Made by a program: the position numbers and the translations under genes. 64,000 bases of DNA from Panicum virgatum (Eukaryota; Streptophyta; Magnoliopsida; Poales; Poaceae): contig NC_053143.1 of assembly GCF_016808335.1 (NCBI RefSeq), positions 55,212,173 to 55,276,172 of the forward strand, written 5' to 3'. How positions within the stretch are numbered: the first letter of the stretch is position 1; each line of letters begins with the position of its first letter. Below, one piece after another: positions 22,101-32,664 of the stretch. The notes beneath the pieces are model-generated. The model was not told where the DNA came from and ran no database searches. It saw only the letters and a program-made list of their open reading frames with translations.

Positions 22101-23130
22101 TTTGCGTGAACCCCGGACTCTCTATTAGTGCTATAATCTCGGCCACGATGTAGATGCCTACAGGCTGACGAGCCAGATGATTATCCTAAAAGCATAAGGT
22201 GATAAGAAACATGGAATTTCGCAGGTGATCCCGGTGACGACAGCAGATGTTGACTGCGACGCAGCCGGAGCCGAAACCACCACCCGTTTCGCATGATTTG
22301 GTATCACCACATAGCACACACACTACACTAGGTGGAGCCTAGGGAGGGAGCCAAAGGTAATGGAGCTATCAAAAGCAGCATGCACTGGGCAATCCATGGA
22401 CAGAAAACTAAGGTTGCTTTGGCCTGGTGTGCTGTGAGGTTAGCACACGGTGAGCTCATGGCAACACTTGTCCTGCCATTGGGAGTAGTGGAGGTCAGTT
22501 CACCCTAACCCTATCGTTGACGCGCTGGGCCATTAGTGAGATGAGAGGATGGGTGATGTTCAGCTTGTGGCCGTGATTCAGACATGTGGATGCTGGGGAA
22601 ATAGTAAATTATGTGTGTGCTGGATTTGTTTGAGATTCTGAATTCTGCTGGATTTGTTTTGCAGGTACGGTAGGAACGATATCCTTGTGGGCATGGCTCA
22701 TGCTGGAGTTGTTTATGGTGAACAGTGGATTCTAGTCACGGAAGTCAGCCATAACCTACCAAATGTTAGGGCCTGACCTTGACATGAAATGTTTTTGTAC
22801 CTTAACGATAACACAAGTAATGACAAACTATAGCTGAGATGTTTCTTCCCGCTTGTCTGGCCCTCGAGTCCAAAAGTAGCATTGTTGCATCGACAGGGTT
22901 GCAATGTTTGTGCCTAGTGATGTCATTGTGTAGGTTCTAAGTTTTTCGCGACCGTGCCTTGGCACATTTTTGTTGTGTAGGTTCCAAGTGACGCATTTTG
23001 CTGCTGTTTTGTTAAACTACACCTACAGGCAGCGTCAGAAAGCTAGCTATGCGTGCTGTCATGTGTATTTGAATCGAGATTATCCGGCGTCATGAGCTGT
23101 TGGATTAATTCGGTTGTATTTGTTTAATGA
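19180..23130. other. AT-rich intergenic DNA without a recognisable gene
   Basis: Only short, composition-driven reading frames occur. The stretch 20.9-21.2 kb (minus) contains KKWTAIQVGG, weakly like the KKWTPIQVHH of the LINE at 8.4 kb, so an old LINE scrap is possible. 22.08-22.56 kb is moderately GC-rich and looks like an unclassified transposon. TGTGTAGGTTC(C/T)AAGT is repeated at about 22931 and 22975. I cannot support a gene here. Confidence 0.4.
21545..21714. repeat. 34-bp direct repeat pair
   Basis: TATGTGCATCTGGAATCCTT followed by TGGAC(T/C)CTCCAT and TCTT occurs at about 21545-21578 and 21680-21714, about 100 bases apart, with one or two differences. Origin unknown. Confidence 0.6.
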
Positions 23131-23132
23131 AA

Positions 23133-23360
23133 TTTTTTTTGAAAAAAATATACATGCGCTTGTATATGCACATGAAACAATACCCTATCCAAGAGACTGG
23201 ACCGTAGATTTTTGAGATTGGTAAAGTTACTGCTAAAGTGCAAAGTATCTTGCTGGCATGTTGCCTACCACAAAAGAATAACACATTAGTTCTAAAATAA
23301 ATATAAAAAATATGAGTATACATGCTGAATCGAGAAATTAAACGAATCTGGATAGATGAA
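23133..23360 (-). mobile_element. Degraded copy of the Poaceae SINE
   Basis: A run of T at 23133-23140 (reverse poly(A)) is followed by sequence like the intact SINE at 10.09-10.38 kb: CAAGAGACTGGACCGTAGAT and TTTTGAGATTGGTAAAGTTA match its GAGAGAT...GCCGGCA and GAGATTGACAAAGTCACT region. The tRNA-related head is badly eroded and no TSD is visible. Confidence 0.5.
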
Positions 23361-23661
23361 AAATCCAACCGAGAAACTAAATTTACTTTTGAGGTTTCTT
23401 TTTTTTTTGAGCAAAACTTTTGAGGTTTCTATGCAAATGGGAATACAATTTATTTAAGATTTTGAGGGCTGTAACCAGTGTTGTCGGCCCAGCAAATCCA
23501 CACAGATGTTTGGGCCGTAATCTTCCTGCCCTGTGCCACTCTCCGATCCCCAAAGTCCAGCCAGCCATGGCCCATGGCATGGCACGCCGGCCGCCCACCG
23601 CCCACCGGCGGCCGTGGCACCTTTGGTTTTGATTCATGGCTTAATTTATCCATCCATGTAG

Positions 23662-23830
23662 GCCTGGAGCACCTGCACAATTCTTGTAGTCCACCATTGA
23701 TCCTTCATCTAGGGATGTCAAGACCAGAAATATCCTATTATCTGATTTTTGGTCCAAGCTACCTGATTTTTGGGCTGACAAGGGCTTTCGGCAGCGAGAC
23801 AAAAACTCACGTCCATTAGCGTGCTGGAGG
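23662..23830 (+). pseudogene. LRR receptor-like kinase fragment (catalytic loop region)
   Basis: Reading across two frames gives GLEHLHNSCSPPLI, then (one base off) RDVKTRNILLSDF, then GLTRAFGSETKTHV. These are the catalytic HRDVK..N loop and the DFGLTRAF activation segment of malectin-type LRR-I receptor kinases. The His of HRD and the Asp-Phe-Gly are damaged by substitutions and indels. It begins at an acceptor-like CATGTAG|GCC. The rest of the kinase is not found nearby, so it is an isolated fragment. Confidence 0.65.
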
Positions 23831-24243
23831 CAGCACAGAATGGAGAAACTCTGCCCCGCTGACATTGTGCTTTATTTATTGCTGATATACTATGAAATTT
23901 GGATGCCTTTTGTGCTCAAAGGAATACTGTGATTGTAAATGTATATGAGAACTTGAACCATCACTTGGACACCATCTCATCCCTGTTGTTTCGTAGTATG
24001 TAGTACTTTCGGTTAACAAAGATGCTGGTGTTTTGCTTATTCAACACCCAAACTGAAAACATGACTGCAAATGTCAAAGAGTCGTGACTGCAGGGTTGAC
24101 CATTGCCATAGAAAATGCTCAAGTAGAAGACTTTTTCAGATGCCATTTTATTCGTAAACGTTTCAATTTTATTATTCAAGATAAATACAAGCAGAAGATG
24201 AAGATACAGCCAAGTTCGCTCACAGTGACGCCACGTCGGTCTC

Positions 24244-24400
24244 TCAAACCCAGTTCTTGATGCTGCCGCTGTAGTTGCTGCGCTTGTCGAAGTACCCTGT
24301 CCCAGAGCATGACACCGTCGCCGTAGTTGGACGCCCTCTGCGCCGCCGGGAGCACTTCCCCCCACTCAGCGGCGCTGAACCCGGCGGACCTGGCTCCATC
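24244..24400 (-). pseudogene. GH18 class III chitinase / xylanase-inhibitor-like C-terminal fragment
   Basis: Minus-strand frames read EVLPAAQRASNYGDGVMLWD and then, after one extra G, YFDKRSNYSGSIKNWV followed by TGA at 24244-24246. The ...NYGGVMLWDRYFDK..NYSSSIK ending is the last beta-strand/helix of plant class III chitinases and of grass XIP-type inhibitors. The catalytic DxxDxE region is absent. The DNA downstream to 23.95 kb is compatible with an old 3' UTR. Both the single-base insertion and the truncation make it a pseudogene. Confidence 0.65.
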
Positions 24401-24779
24401 TGATTCCGATTCGCTTCCTGTAGGCTTGTTGCACTTGGCAACACCAAAGTCACCAAGTAATAATAAAGTTTGACCATTGAGATTACCAAGCAAGCATGCA
24501 AATTTTGGGTCAACCATAATAATAATCTGTTCATAAGGAGGAGATCGGCTTGCGGAAGGCAGCCTTGCGGGTGCGAAGTGTATGTTATTTTTCATATTAG
24601 TTACTGCTTTTTGTTCTTTGAGAGTGAGTCTTTTTTGTTTTATGTAATATCTATATAAGTCTCTATGAACCTTTGCTTCTCCTTCTTAAATGATTTGGCA
24701 GTGCTCCTGCCATTCTTTTTAAAAGAAAAAATAATTTACACCATCCTGGCCGGCTCCTTGCATGCATGGAAACCTTTTG

Positions 24780-25195
24780 CTATTTGACTGGTCAACCTAG
24801 TGTTTTGACTAATGCTACAAGTACTACTGCCTGTATTGTTGTTTCTACAGTAAATGTTTTTTTTGCGAAACTACAGTAAATGTTTGGCATGTTGAGTTTT
24901 GGGACACTAGTCAACCTTTGTACTGTTTTCAGGGTCAACTTGTGGTTAACTAACTTTTGGGCTGCCCATATAATAGGCCGATGACCATACTAAGACTATG
25001 CGGGGGGCGGCCCAATTTAACCTAACCTAGAGAGAGATGGGCTTTTGCAATCTGAGATGGGCCTCACTGTTGCAATTCGAGCAGTTTTGACTGGGCTGGG
25101 CATCCTCCTGTACTCCTTCCTCATCAAAGGATGCGACGCCCAACGGCCTGGATGAATATGATAGGAAGGAACTCGGCATGGTTGACCAAACCCTG
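24780..25195. repeat. Segment duplicated at 46.07-46.40 kb (3' flank of DUF1618 gene 1)
   Basis: Shared blocks with the later region include TTTTGACTAATG / CTTGACTAATG, GTTGA.TTTTGG.ACACT.GTCAACCTT, GGCCCAATTTAA, TGACTGGGCTGGGCATCCT and CATCAA.GGATGCGACG. The order is the same in both places. The two regions are most simply the 3' flanks of duplicated DUF1618 genes. Confidence 0.65.
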
Positions 25196-25227
25196 ACGTG
25201 GCATGGCATTAGGCCAGCTTTGTCTCG

Positions 25228-27395
25228 TCATCCAGCAAATTGCTCTGACTGTGCCCCCACGCCACTCTTCCGTTTCGCCATCCTCTGTTTTACTTTCTTC
25301 TGCATCATGTCACTCAGCTCCCAACTGCATAAATAAAAAAGAAGAAGCAAGACCCAATCAATAATGTAGCTAAACTTGCCACAAAGAGACTGACCGAGTG
25401 ACTGCCAGGGTGCCTCCAGTCATGCAATTAAAGCTACGTCTAGCAAAATGGGTTTTACTTTTATACTGCAATCACGATTTCTTCTAATTTTACTCTCCGG
25501 TTCACAACTACTAAGCCAAGACAAGTTAAGGTCATGTCTTGGCAAATCAGCACAATTTCTCTCACCAAACACCAAATTCTACCTGTTCAACTAACATGTC
25601 GGATCAGAATTTACTTGAGGTGCATAGTGCAAGTCCACAAGAGAGGATGCAGAATAAAACCAGATTTATTGTTCAATAGCTACTTACAACAATGACTAGG
25701 CAGGCATTTTAATTATCTACCTAAAAAGCAGATTGTGTTTCAACACGTCCAACACGCTGTTCACAAATTGGTTACCATTTAGCTTAAAATGGAAGTCACC
25801 AACATGTTAATTGCCTAGCCACTTATATTAGCCACCATCATGTTCTCTTCATGTTTTAAAATGCACACATGTAGGCTGCTGCTATACAAATTAAATAGTA
25901 ACTAGTAGACTAAGCGCAGCAAGCGAGATCAACAACTAAAAGAAACCTATAAATAAACAGGAGACATATATAATTACCTAGTGATGGCGTCCTTGCTCAA
26001 GTATCCGGAGAACTGGCTGGGGATAAAGTAGTGGCCATCAAAGAAGAAGTTCCTGCAAACCTTCTCATCAGACAAGTACCATTCGTCTCCTTCTTGTTCT
26101 TTGATATAGACAGCGCTCGACTGCACTTTCTTGTGCAACATGTTAACCTCAACCATCCATAAAATGTCATCATCCTCCTTGAGCAGGAAGCAAATGACAT
26201 CCGGATCAGCCATGCTCACAACAGGAAAACTCGGCAGCACTCGTGGCAGAATCTTGCCAGCTTCATCATCATCATACAGACCGAAGAACTCACCATCGTC
26301 CATGGTGGCGCCGACATCCTTCTGCCATTCCCCTCGGCCGATGTCCAAAGTCCATGTTGATATGGTGAAGGCTAGGTGATGAGAAGCAGACCGCACTCTC
26401 CTCTCGGTCATAATGCAGACGAACTTGATGCCTGCATCGTTGGTCACACAGGCACACCGGAACGGATCAGGGTCACCTGCATCAATATACGGCCGTTGAG
26501 ATTGCAAAGCCTCATTGGGCAGTGGGATGAAGCTAAGCAGATGCTGCTGATCATGGTCTGCATCTTCTGAAGGTTGGAAGTCGACGAGCAGCATGCCCTG
26601 GTAGTAATCAACCCAGCACAGGACGCGGCCACTGACGGGAATGACAACGTCAGTTCTGAAGGAGGCAAGGTTGAGGCCCATCGTGCGCATGTTGGGAGTG
26701 ATCTTGAGACGCTTAACCGTCCATGGAGGCGGTGTTGCGGTGCCGACACCGGCAGGAGGCGGCGCATGGTGCAGGATGCAGAGCTCGACCTCCCGGCTCA
26801 ACATGACCCGCTGCCGCTGTCGCCGGTACGGCTTGAAGTACTTGTCCTCCTTGGGGTGGCCGGCGACCCCCTCGAAGCAAGCTCGAAGCCTTGTCAACGA
26901 CGGCGGCGACGAGGAGGAGGCCGAGTAGACGAAGTAGTCGATGGGGAACAGGAAGGGGTCGGTCCAATAGGAATCCTTGAAGGGGACGACGACCTCGAAC
27001 AGGATGGAGTTGCGGTGGGCGGCGACCACGGCTGGCTCCTCCATGTCCTCGAGGTACCCAATCCCCTCGTCCCTGTCCGGCAGGTGGAGGTGCAGGCGGG
27101 ACACCGCGGGGGAGGCGGCCACCCGGAGCGACGCGCGGACGGGCCGGCCGACGCAGTCGTGGGAGGTCGCCGAGGTCGTGGCGTCGTTATCGACGACGCC
27201 GTGGAGCCTCCGGCTGCGGTGGACGAAGCGGTCCAGGATCACCCAGCTGCGGCGGCGCGTCGGAGAGGGCTCCCGCCGGCGGTAGTGGCGCGGCGGAGGA
27301 TCCCGCGAGACCGGGCGGGGGCGCCGCGGCGGAGAGGGAGAGAGCTTCCTCCCCGTCCGGGAGGGTTTCCTCTGGCTCCGGAAGGTTTCTTCCAT
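25228..27395 (-). CDS. DUF1618 domain protein (copy 1, intact)
   Basis: Two exons: 27395-25978 and 25324-25228, joined by ACTAG|GTAATT...ATGCAG|TTGG, giving 504 residues. The N-terminus is Arg/Pro-rich (about 1-50), then SWVILDRFVHRSRR, HRNSILFEV, GRVLCWVDYYQGMLLVDF (about 268-285), GDPDPFRC (about 320), and DGEFFGLYDD with VNMLHKKVQSSAVY (DUF1618 region). The last exon adds WELSDMMQKKVKQRM. These blocks define the DUF1618 family, which is expanded in grasses and has no known biochemical role. The retained intron phase, matching that of copy 2, supports the model. An AACCCTAG telo-box-like motif lies upstream near 27458-27465. Confidence 0.88.
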
Positions 27396-27587
27396 GCAGC
27401 ACGCGACGCCTAGCGGGGGAGTAGGAGAAGTCGATGGGGTTTCCTCGGATCGGGCGCAGGGCTAGGGTTCGGCGGCGGCGGCGGAGGCGGCGGGAGGAAG
27501 GGGATGGACGAGGAGGAAAGTGGCGGCCGACCCAAGAGACCCAACATGGGAAGTGACCTTTCTGTCCTCCTGGTTCACTGGTTCGAC
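27396..27587 (-). other. 5' UTR / promoter stub of DUF1618 gene 1
   Basis: GC-rich leader with CCG repeats, homologous in part to the region upstream of DUF1618 copy 2 (GTAGGAGA.GTC.AT, GGAGGAAGGGG). It meets CACTA terminal-type repeats at about 27588, so less than 200 bases of original upstream DNA remain before the transposon. Confidence 0.5.
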
Positions 27588-27591
27588 TCCG

Positions 27592-27655
27592 GGACAAAAG
27601 TCCCCCCTTTTGTCCCGGTTCGTGCCTCCAACCGGGACAAAAGGCCTTGCGCCCC
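27592..27655. repeat. Left subterminal palindrome of the CACTA element
   Basis: GGGACAAAAGTCC is followed by CCTTTTGTCCCGGTTCGTG and CAACCGGGACAAAAGGCC, an inverted pair of the GGGACAAAAG motif also found at the right end. Such motifs are the usual binding sites for the element's own proteins. Confidence 0.7.
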
Positions 27656-28785
27656 TTATCCCCTTCCCTCTCCCCCCGCCCGAGCCATTCAGCTCACTTG
27701 TTTTCTCTGTTCTTGGCTCGGGATAGAGGAGTTTTGCTCATTTCTTCACCACATTTGTGAAGATCTTTGATTCCCCGTCCATCCATCTGCTCTAAAGGTT
27801 TGGGGCTTGTTTTTCTCTTCTTCCTTGGCTTGTATAGCTCATTTCATACTTTAGAAATAGAGAAAATGTGTAGCTAGCTCATTTCTTGGACATTATTTTG
27901 CTAGCTAGATTGCATATGTAGGCGTAATTTTCTTTTAGATTTAGATGAGTATATGGATAGTAGAAATTTTTAGAATGAGTGTAGATACTTCATGTGATGT
28001 ACTTGTATATATGATCATATTGTGGATAGTTGATTTTTTTATTCGTGAATGAATTAATGAAATGAGTATATTATAGAATTTTTTGTATTATGAATGGATT
28101 ATTTTGACACTCTAGTGATGTATTTAATCAGGCTCACATTGAAACCATCTAGAAGCTAAAAAAATCTTTATTTCGAAACAAGTATACGTCGTTAATCTCC
28201 ATCCAACGGTGATGGCACTACCTTTCAGGGATACACGATGCGCTATAAGGACGTCGCAAATCGGTTGGTCGCATCACCAGCACTTCCGATTGATAAGAAG
28301 ACAGCATTTGACGCAGTCAGCATGCCGTTGTTGTACTGAGAGCATATGAACGAGCATGCTGCCTGTGCCAAGTGCTGTGCCTATTAATCGTAAATGTTGG
28401 TGCTGCGACTAGCCGATTGGTGACATCCTTGTACCGCACCGTGTCCCCCCGAAAGGCAGTGTCATCACCGCAGGGTTGAGGTTACTGACATATACATTTT
28501 CAGAAATAAAGGTTTATTTTTCTTCTAGAGGGTTTCTGGATATTGAAAAGAGTGTACTCCTGGAACTGAAGGGTGTCAAAGTAATTAGAAGTTATAGAGA
28601 TTTCTTTCAATTAATTAGAGATTTCTTGAGGATTAATGATACATTTCGTCTTTTTTTATATTATTTCATTGTTATTTGCAAGAGTTATTAATCTGATCAT
28701 TGTAATTGTAATAGTAAATAATTTTTGCTTTGTAATGGTAAGAATTTATAATTTTGTGGAAAATAAAGGTATTTTTCAGTAAAAT
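27656..28785. other. CACTA 5' leader region, non-coding
   Basis: A C/T-rich leader (27660-27780) passes into AT-rich DNA. 28180-28470 resembles the conserved non-coding part of grass CACTA elements (CAGCATTTGACGCAGTCAGC). No reading frame of note. Confidence 0.4.
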
Positions 28786-29094
28786 ATGGCTTCAACAGCT
28801 GGAGGGAGTGGCGCCGGTGGGGGTGATCGTTGTCCTTCTGGAGAGAAGGGCACAACTCGAGTAGGTCGTCGGTCCAAAAAACCTAGTGCTTTTCATAGGG
28901 CAGCGCTCCGTTATTTAGAAAAAGAATATAGAGAATGCATGGCAAGGGGCGAGGAACCTCCGTTTGATCTTGAGGATTTATTGCGGCGTTACGGTTCGTC
29001 ACCACCAAACTCGGAGGTTTCAGCTCCGCCATCTTATTCTGCGCCAGCAAGAAATCCGTTAGAACATTCTGCGTTCCAACGCAAGGACGGTTGA
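28786..29094 (+). CDS. Small CACTA ORF upstream of the transposase
   Basis: 102 residues from an ATG in AAAATATGGCTTC context. Gly/Ser-rich start, basic GRRSKKPSAFHRAALRYLEK, acidic middle PPFDLEDLLRRYG and a Pro/Ser tail ending QRKDG. It is uninterrupted and its length and position fit a recurring short ORF of grass CACTA elements. Function unknown; it could be a separate leader protein or the first exon of the transposase gene (a GTTGAA follows near its end). No database family is claimed. Confidence 0.5.
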   Translation: MASTAGGSGAGGGDRCPSGEKGTTRVGRRSKKPSAFHRAALRYLEKEYRECMARGEEPPFDLEDLLRRYGSSPPNSEVSAPPSYSAPARNPLEHSAFQRKDG

Positions 29095-29310
29095 AAACCT
29101 ATGTGTTGTTGACCGAATTTTTAAATTTCATGTATAGTACTCCTTTGTTAAGTTCTGTAATGGATTAAGTACCCCTTTTAATTAATCAAGATGTATGATA
29201 GATATTGCATATCTTTTAATTATTCATGTTATGTTACATTTAGTTTAATTTAGGTTTGATATATTTTATTTATTCGATACGTGTAAAGAATTCAAATCGA
29301 TTTATTTAAA

Positions 29311-32300
29311 ATGCAGATGGACCGGCAATGGATGTACAATGCTGACCGACGTTCGAAAGAATTCATTGATGGCCTGCATTATTTTTTGTCTGTGGCTGAG
29401 GCAAACAAGCAGAATGGTTTTATGTGCTGCCCGTGTGTTCATTGCAACAATAACAAGGATTACTCATCTTCAAGAATCCTACACAGCCACATTTTCGCAA
29501 ATGGTTTCATGAAAAAGTATGTTTATTGGACGAAGCACGGAGAACAGGGGGTTACCATGGAAGACAATGAAGAAGAAGATTTTGACGACCACTTTCCCGG
29601 GAATGCTGGAATCGGTGCATTCGATGACGATATTCCCATGGAAGAGCCCGAAGTAGATGTAGCAGAAAATGATCCCAGCGACGATCTGGGGCAAGCATTG
29701 CACAATGTGCAGGCAGACTGTGAGAGTGAAACGGAGATGTTGAAGTTCCAGAAGTTGTTAGAGGACCACCATAAGTTGTTGTACCCAGATTGTCAAAATG
29801 GATTTAAGAAACTTGGCACCACCTTGGAGTTGCTGCAATGGAAGGCGACAAATGGTGTATCCGACAAGGGATTTGGTGAATTACTCAAACTTGTTAAAAA
29901 AATGCTTCCTAAGGACAATGAATTGCCTGCCACAACGTATGAAGCCAAACAACTTGTTTGCCCTTTGGGACTGGAAGTGCAAAAGATACATGCATGCCCC
30001 AACGACTGCATCCTCTACCGAGGCGAGTACGAGAATTTGGATGCATGTCCCGTATGCAGTGCATTGCGTTACAAGATTAGAAAAGATGATCCTGGAGATG
30101 TCGAGGGAGAGCCTCCCCGGAAGAGAGTTCCTGCGAAGGTCATGTGGTATTTGCCTATAATACCACGTTTGAAGCGTCTGTTTAGAAATAAAGATAATGC
30201 TAAGTTGATGCGATGGCACAAAGAGGAACGCAAGAAAGACTCGATGTTGAGACACCCCGCTGATGGGTCGCAGTGGAGAAAAATAGATAGAACGTACCCT
30301 AAATTTGATTTGGATGCGAGAAACATAAGGTTCGGTTTGAGTACGGATGGCATGAATCCTTTTGGTGAGATGAGCAGTGGTCATAGCACTTGGCCTGTGA
30401 CTCTTTGTCTGTACAATCTTCCACCATGGCTCTGCATGAAACGAAAGTTCATCATGATGCCAGTGCTTATCCCGGGTCCAAAGCAGCCCGGAAATGACAT
30501 TGATGTGTACCTAAGACCATTGGTCGAAGAACTCTTATTGCTCTGGGGCGATGAAGGTGTACGGATGTGGGATGAATACAAACAGGAAAACTTCAACCTA
30601 CGAGCATTGCTGTTCGTAACGATCAATGACTGGCCTGCTCTTAGTAACTTGTCAGGACATTCGAACAAGGGATACAAAGCATGCACACACTGTTTAGATG
30701 ATACCGATAATATATGGTTGACTCACTGTAAGAAGGTTGTATACATGGGTCATCGTCGGTTTCTTCCCATCAGGCATGCGGTACGAAAGAAGGGCAAGCA
30801 TTTCAAAGGCCAAGCGGACCACCGAACAAAACCGATGCACCGTAGTGGTAAAGACGTCTTCAACATGGTAAAAGATCTAGAAGTTGTTTTTGGAAAGGGA
30901 TCTGGTAGCCAACCTGTTCCGAACGAAAATGGAATGGCGCCCATGTGGAAGAAGAAATCTATATTTTGGGAGCTACCATATTGGGAAGTCTTAGATGTTC
31001 GTCATGCAATTGATGTGATGCACCTCACGAAGAATTTTTGCGTCAACCTGATAGCATTCTTGGGAGTGTACGGAAAGACAAAAGATACAGTAGAAGCACG
31101 TCAAGAATTGCAACGTATGGAAGAACGAGATGCCTTACATCCACAACAGCGAGATAATGGACGACAATACTTAAGTCCTGCCAGCTATACTCTTAGCAAG
31201 GAAGAGAAAGAAACCATGTTTGACTGCTTGAGCAGTATAAAGGTTCCATCTGGATACTCATCCAATATAAAAGGAATCTTAAATTTGGCAGAGAAGAAAT
31301 TTACAAATCTCAAGTCCCATGACTGCCATGTGCTTATGACTGAACTTCTTCCGGTTGTGCTGCGGGGGATTCTGCCTGATAACGTCCGGTTAACCATCGT
31401 GAAGATATGTGCCTTCCTCAACGCAGTTTCTCAGAAGATAATTGACCCGGAGAATTTGATAAAGCTGCAAAACGATGTGGTGCAATGTCTTGTTGGCTTT
31501 GAGCTGATATTTCCACCATCTTTCTTCAACATCATGACACATCTTCTAGTGCACCTTGTCAAAGAGATTGATATTCTCGGACCAGTATTTCTACACAACA
31601 TGTTCCCATTCGAAAGGTTCATGGGGGTACTCAAGAAATGTGTTCGTAATAGAGCTCGTCCAGAAGGAAGCATCGCCAGTGCCTACGGAACTGAGGAGGT
31701 CATTGACTTTTGTGTTGACTTTATTGATGACCTTAAACTGATTGGAGTCCCTGAATCGCGATATGAGGGGAGACTAACTGGAAAGGGTACATTAGGAAAG
31801 AAATCTTATGTCTGCACAGATGATTTCTCATTCAAGAAAGCGCATTATACGGTTCTTCAACAATCATCCTTGGTTGACCCATATATCGAGGAACACAAGA
31901 AAATTCTTCTCTCCAATTTCCCGGAAAAGTCTGAGGCATGGATTACACGTGAGCACATGAACACTTTCTGTAGCTGGTTGCGGAAGCATCTAATGCATAA
32001 CATGGATATAAGTGAACAACTGTTCTTATTGGCTAGGGGACCATCTTGGAATATCTTAACATACCAAGGGTACGAGATAAATGGAAACACATTTTATACG
32101 ATAGCCCAAGATAAAAAGAGTACCAACCAAAACAGCGGTGTTCGTATGGATGCCACGGACAATAATGGAAAAAAAGACACATATTACGGCTACATTGAAG
32201 AGATATGGGAGCTGGATTACGGTCCCAATTTCAAGGTGCCTCTATTTCGTTGCCAATGGGTTAAGCTATCTGGAGGAGGGGTAACAAAAGATGAGTATGG

Positions 32301-32664
32301 GATGACAATAGTTGATCTCAACAATCTTGGGTATAGAGACGAGCCATTTGTCCTAGCCCAGGATGTCGCTCAGGTTTTCTACATTAAGGACATGTCCAGC
32401 AAGCCAAAGAAGGGGATCAACAAGCAAAAGGATGAGCCTAAGCGACACATAGTTCTATCAGGAAAGAGAAACATCGTTGGAGTGGAGGACAAGACAGACT
32501 TTTCAGAAGAATATAATAATTTTGTTGCCATTCCACCTTTCGAAGTAAATGCTGATCCATGCATCCTGCTAGCCAATGATGATGCTCCATACTTGCGCCG
32601 TGATCATAATCAAGGGACATTTGTGAAGAGAAAGTCTGTTACCGCTAATCCTTCATGTACTTGA
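29311..32664 (+). CDS. CACTA transposase, TNP2-like (Transpos_assoc, Transposase_21, DUF4218, DUF4216)
   Basis: One open frame of 1,117 residues. It opens with DRQWMYNADRRSKEFIDGL and the Cys cluster MCCPCVHCNN (Transpos_assoc, about 3-75). A second Cys pair region, HACPNDCILYRGEY...CPVC, is near 230-250. Transposase_21 covers about 335-600 with FGLSTDGMNPF (Asp about 344), TINDWPA (Asp about 440) and HAIDVMHLTKN (about 566-576). DUF4218 follows (about 676-805: ELLPVVLRGILPD, HNMFPFERFMG) and DUF4216 (about 944-1028: YYGYIEEIWELDYG, RCQWVKL). The product excises and integrates the element by binding its ends. No stop or frameshift is present over 3.35 kb, which implies recent activity. An in-frame second ATG at 29317 is an alternative start. 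Confidence 0.93.
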   Translation: MQMDRQWMYNADRRSKEFIDGLHYFLSVAEANKQNGFMCCPCVHCNNNKDYSSSRILHSHIFANGFMKKYVYWTKHGEQGVTMEDNEEEDFDDHFPGNAGIGAFDDDIPMEEPEVDVAENDPSDDLGQALHNVQADCESETEMLKFQKLLEDHHKLLYPDCQNGFKKLGTTLELLQWKATNGVSDKGFGELLKLVKKMLPKDNELPATTYEAKQLVCPLGLEVQKIHACPNDCILYRGEYENLDACPVCSALRYKIRKDDPGDVEGEPPRKRVPAKVMWYLPIIPRLKRLFRNKDNAKLMRWHKEERKKDSMLRHPADGSQWRKIDRTYPKFDLDARNIRFGLSTDGMNPFGEMSSGHSTWPVTLCLYNLPPWLCMKRKFIMMPVLIPGPKQPGNDIDVYLRPLVEELLLLWGDEGVRMWDEYKQENFNLRALLFVTINDWPALSNLSGHSNKGYKACTHCLDDTDNIWLTHCKKVVYMGHRRFLPIRHAVRKKGKHFKGQADHRTKPMHRSGKDVFNMVKDLEVVFGKGSGSQPVPNENGMAPMWKKKSIFWELPYWEVLDVRHAIDVMHLTKNFCVNLIAFLGVYGKTKDTVEARQELQRMEERDALHPQQRDNGRQYLSPASYTLSKEEKETMFDCLSSIKVPSGYSSNIKGILNLAEKKFTNLKSHDCHVLMTELLPVVLRGILPDNVRLTIVKICAFLNAVSQKIIDPENLIKLQNDVVQCLVGFELIFPPSFFNIMTHLLVHLVKEIDILGPVFLHNMFPFERFMGVLKKCVRNRARPEGSIASAYGTEEVIDFCVDFIDDLKLIGVPESRYEGRLTGKGTLGKKSYVCTDDFSFKKAHYTVLQQSSLVDPYIEEHKKILLSNFPEKSEAWITREHMNTFCSWLRKHLMHNMDISEQLFLLARGPSWNILTYQGYEINGNTFYTIAQDKKSTNQNSGVRMDATDNNGKKDTYYGYIEEIWELDYGPNFKVPLFRCQWVKLSGGGVTKDEYGMTIVDLNNLGYRDEPFVLAQDVAQVFYIKDMSSKPKKGINKQKDEPKRHIVLSGKRNIVGVEDKTDFSEEYNNFVAIPPFEVNADPCILLANDDAPYLRRDHNQGTFVKRKSVTANPSCT

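Noticed and set aside
22115..22135. TCTCTATTAG, resembling a Helitron 5' end
   Set aside because: No matching CTRR end with a hairpin could be placed downstream, and ten bases are too few.
24244..24595. GDFGVAKC, resembling a kinase DFG motif upstream of the GH18 fragment
   Set aside because: No other kinase subdomain surrounds it; probably coincidence.
26574..27413. Plus-strand frame of 279 codons
   Set aside because: Antisense shadow of the intact DUF1618 gene 1, caused by high GC at third positions.
27540..27590. TTCACTGGTTCG considered as the missing CACTA left terminus
   Set aside because: It lacks CACTACTACAAAAACG, which the intact right end requires.
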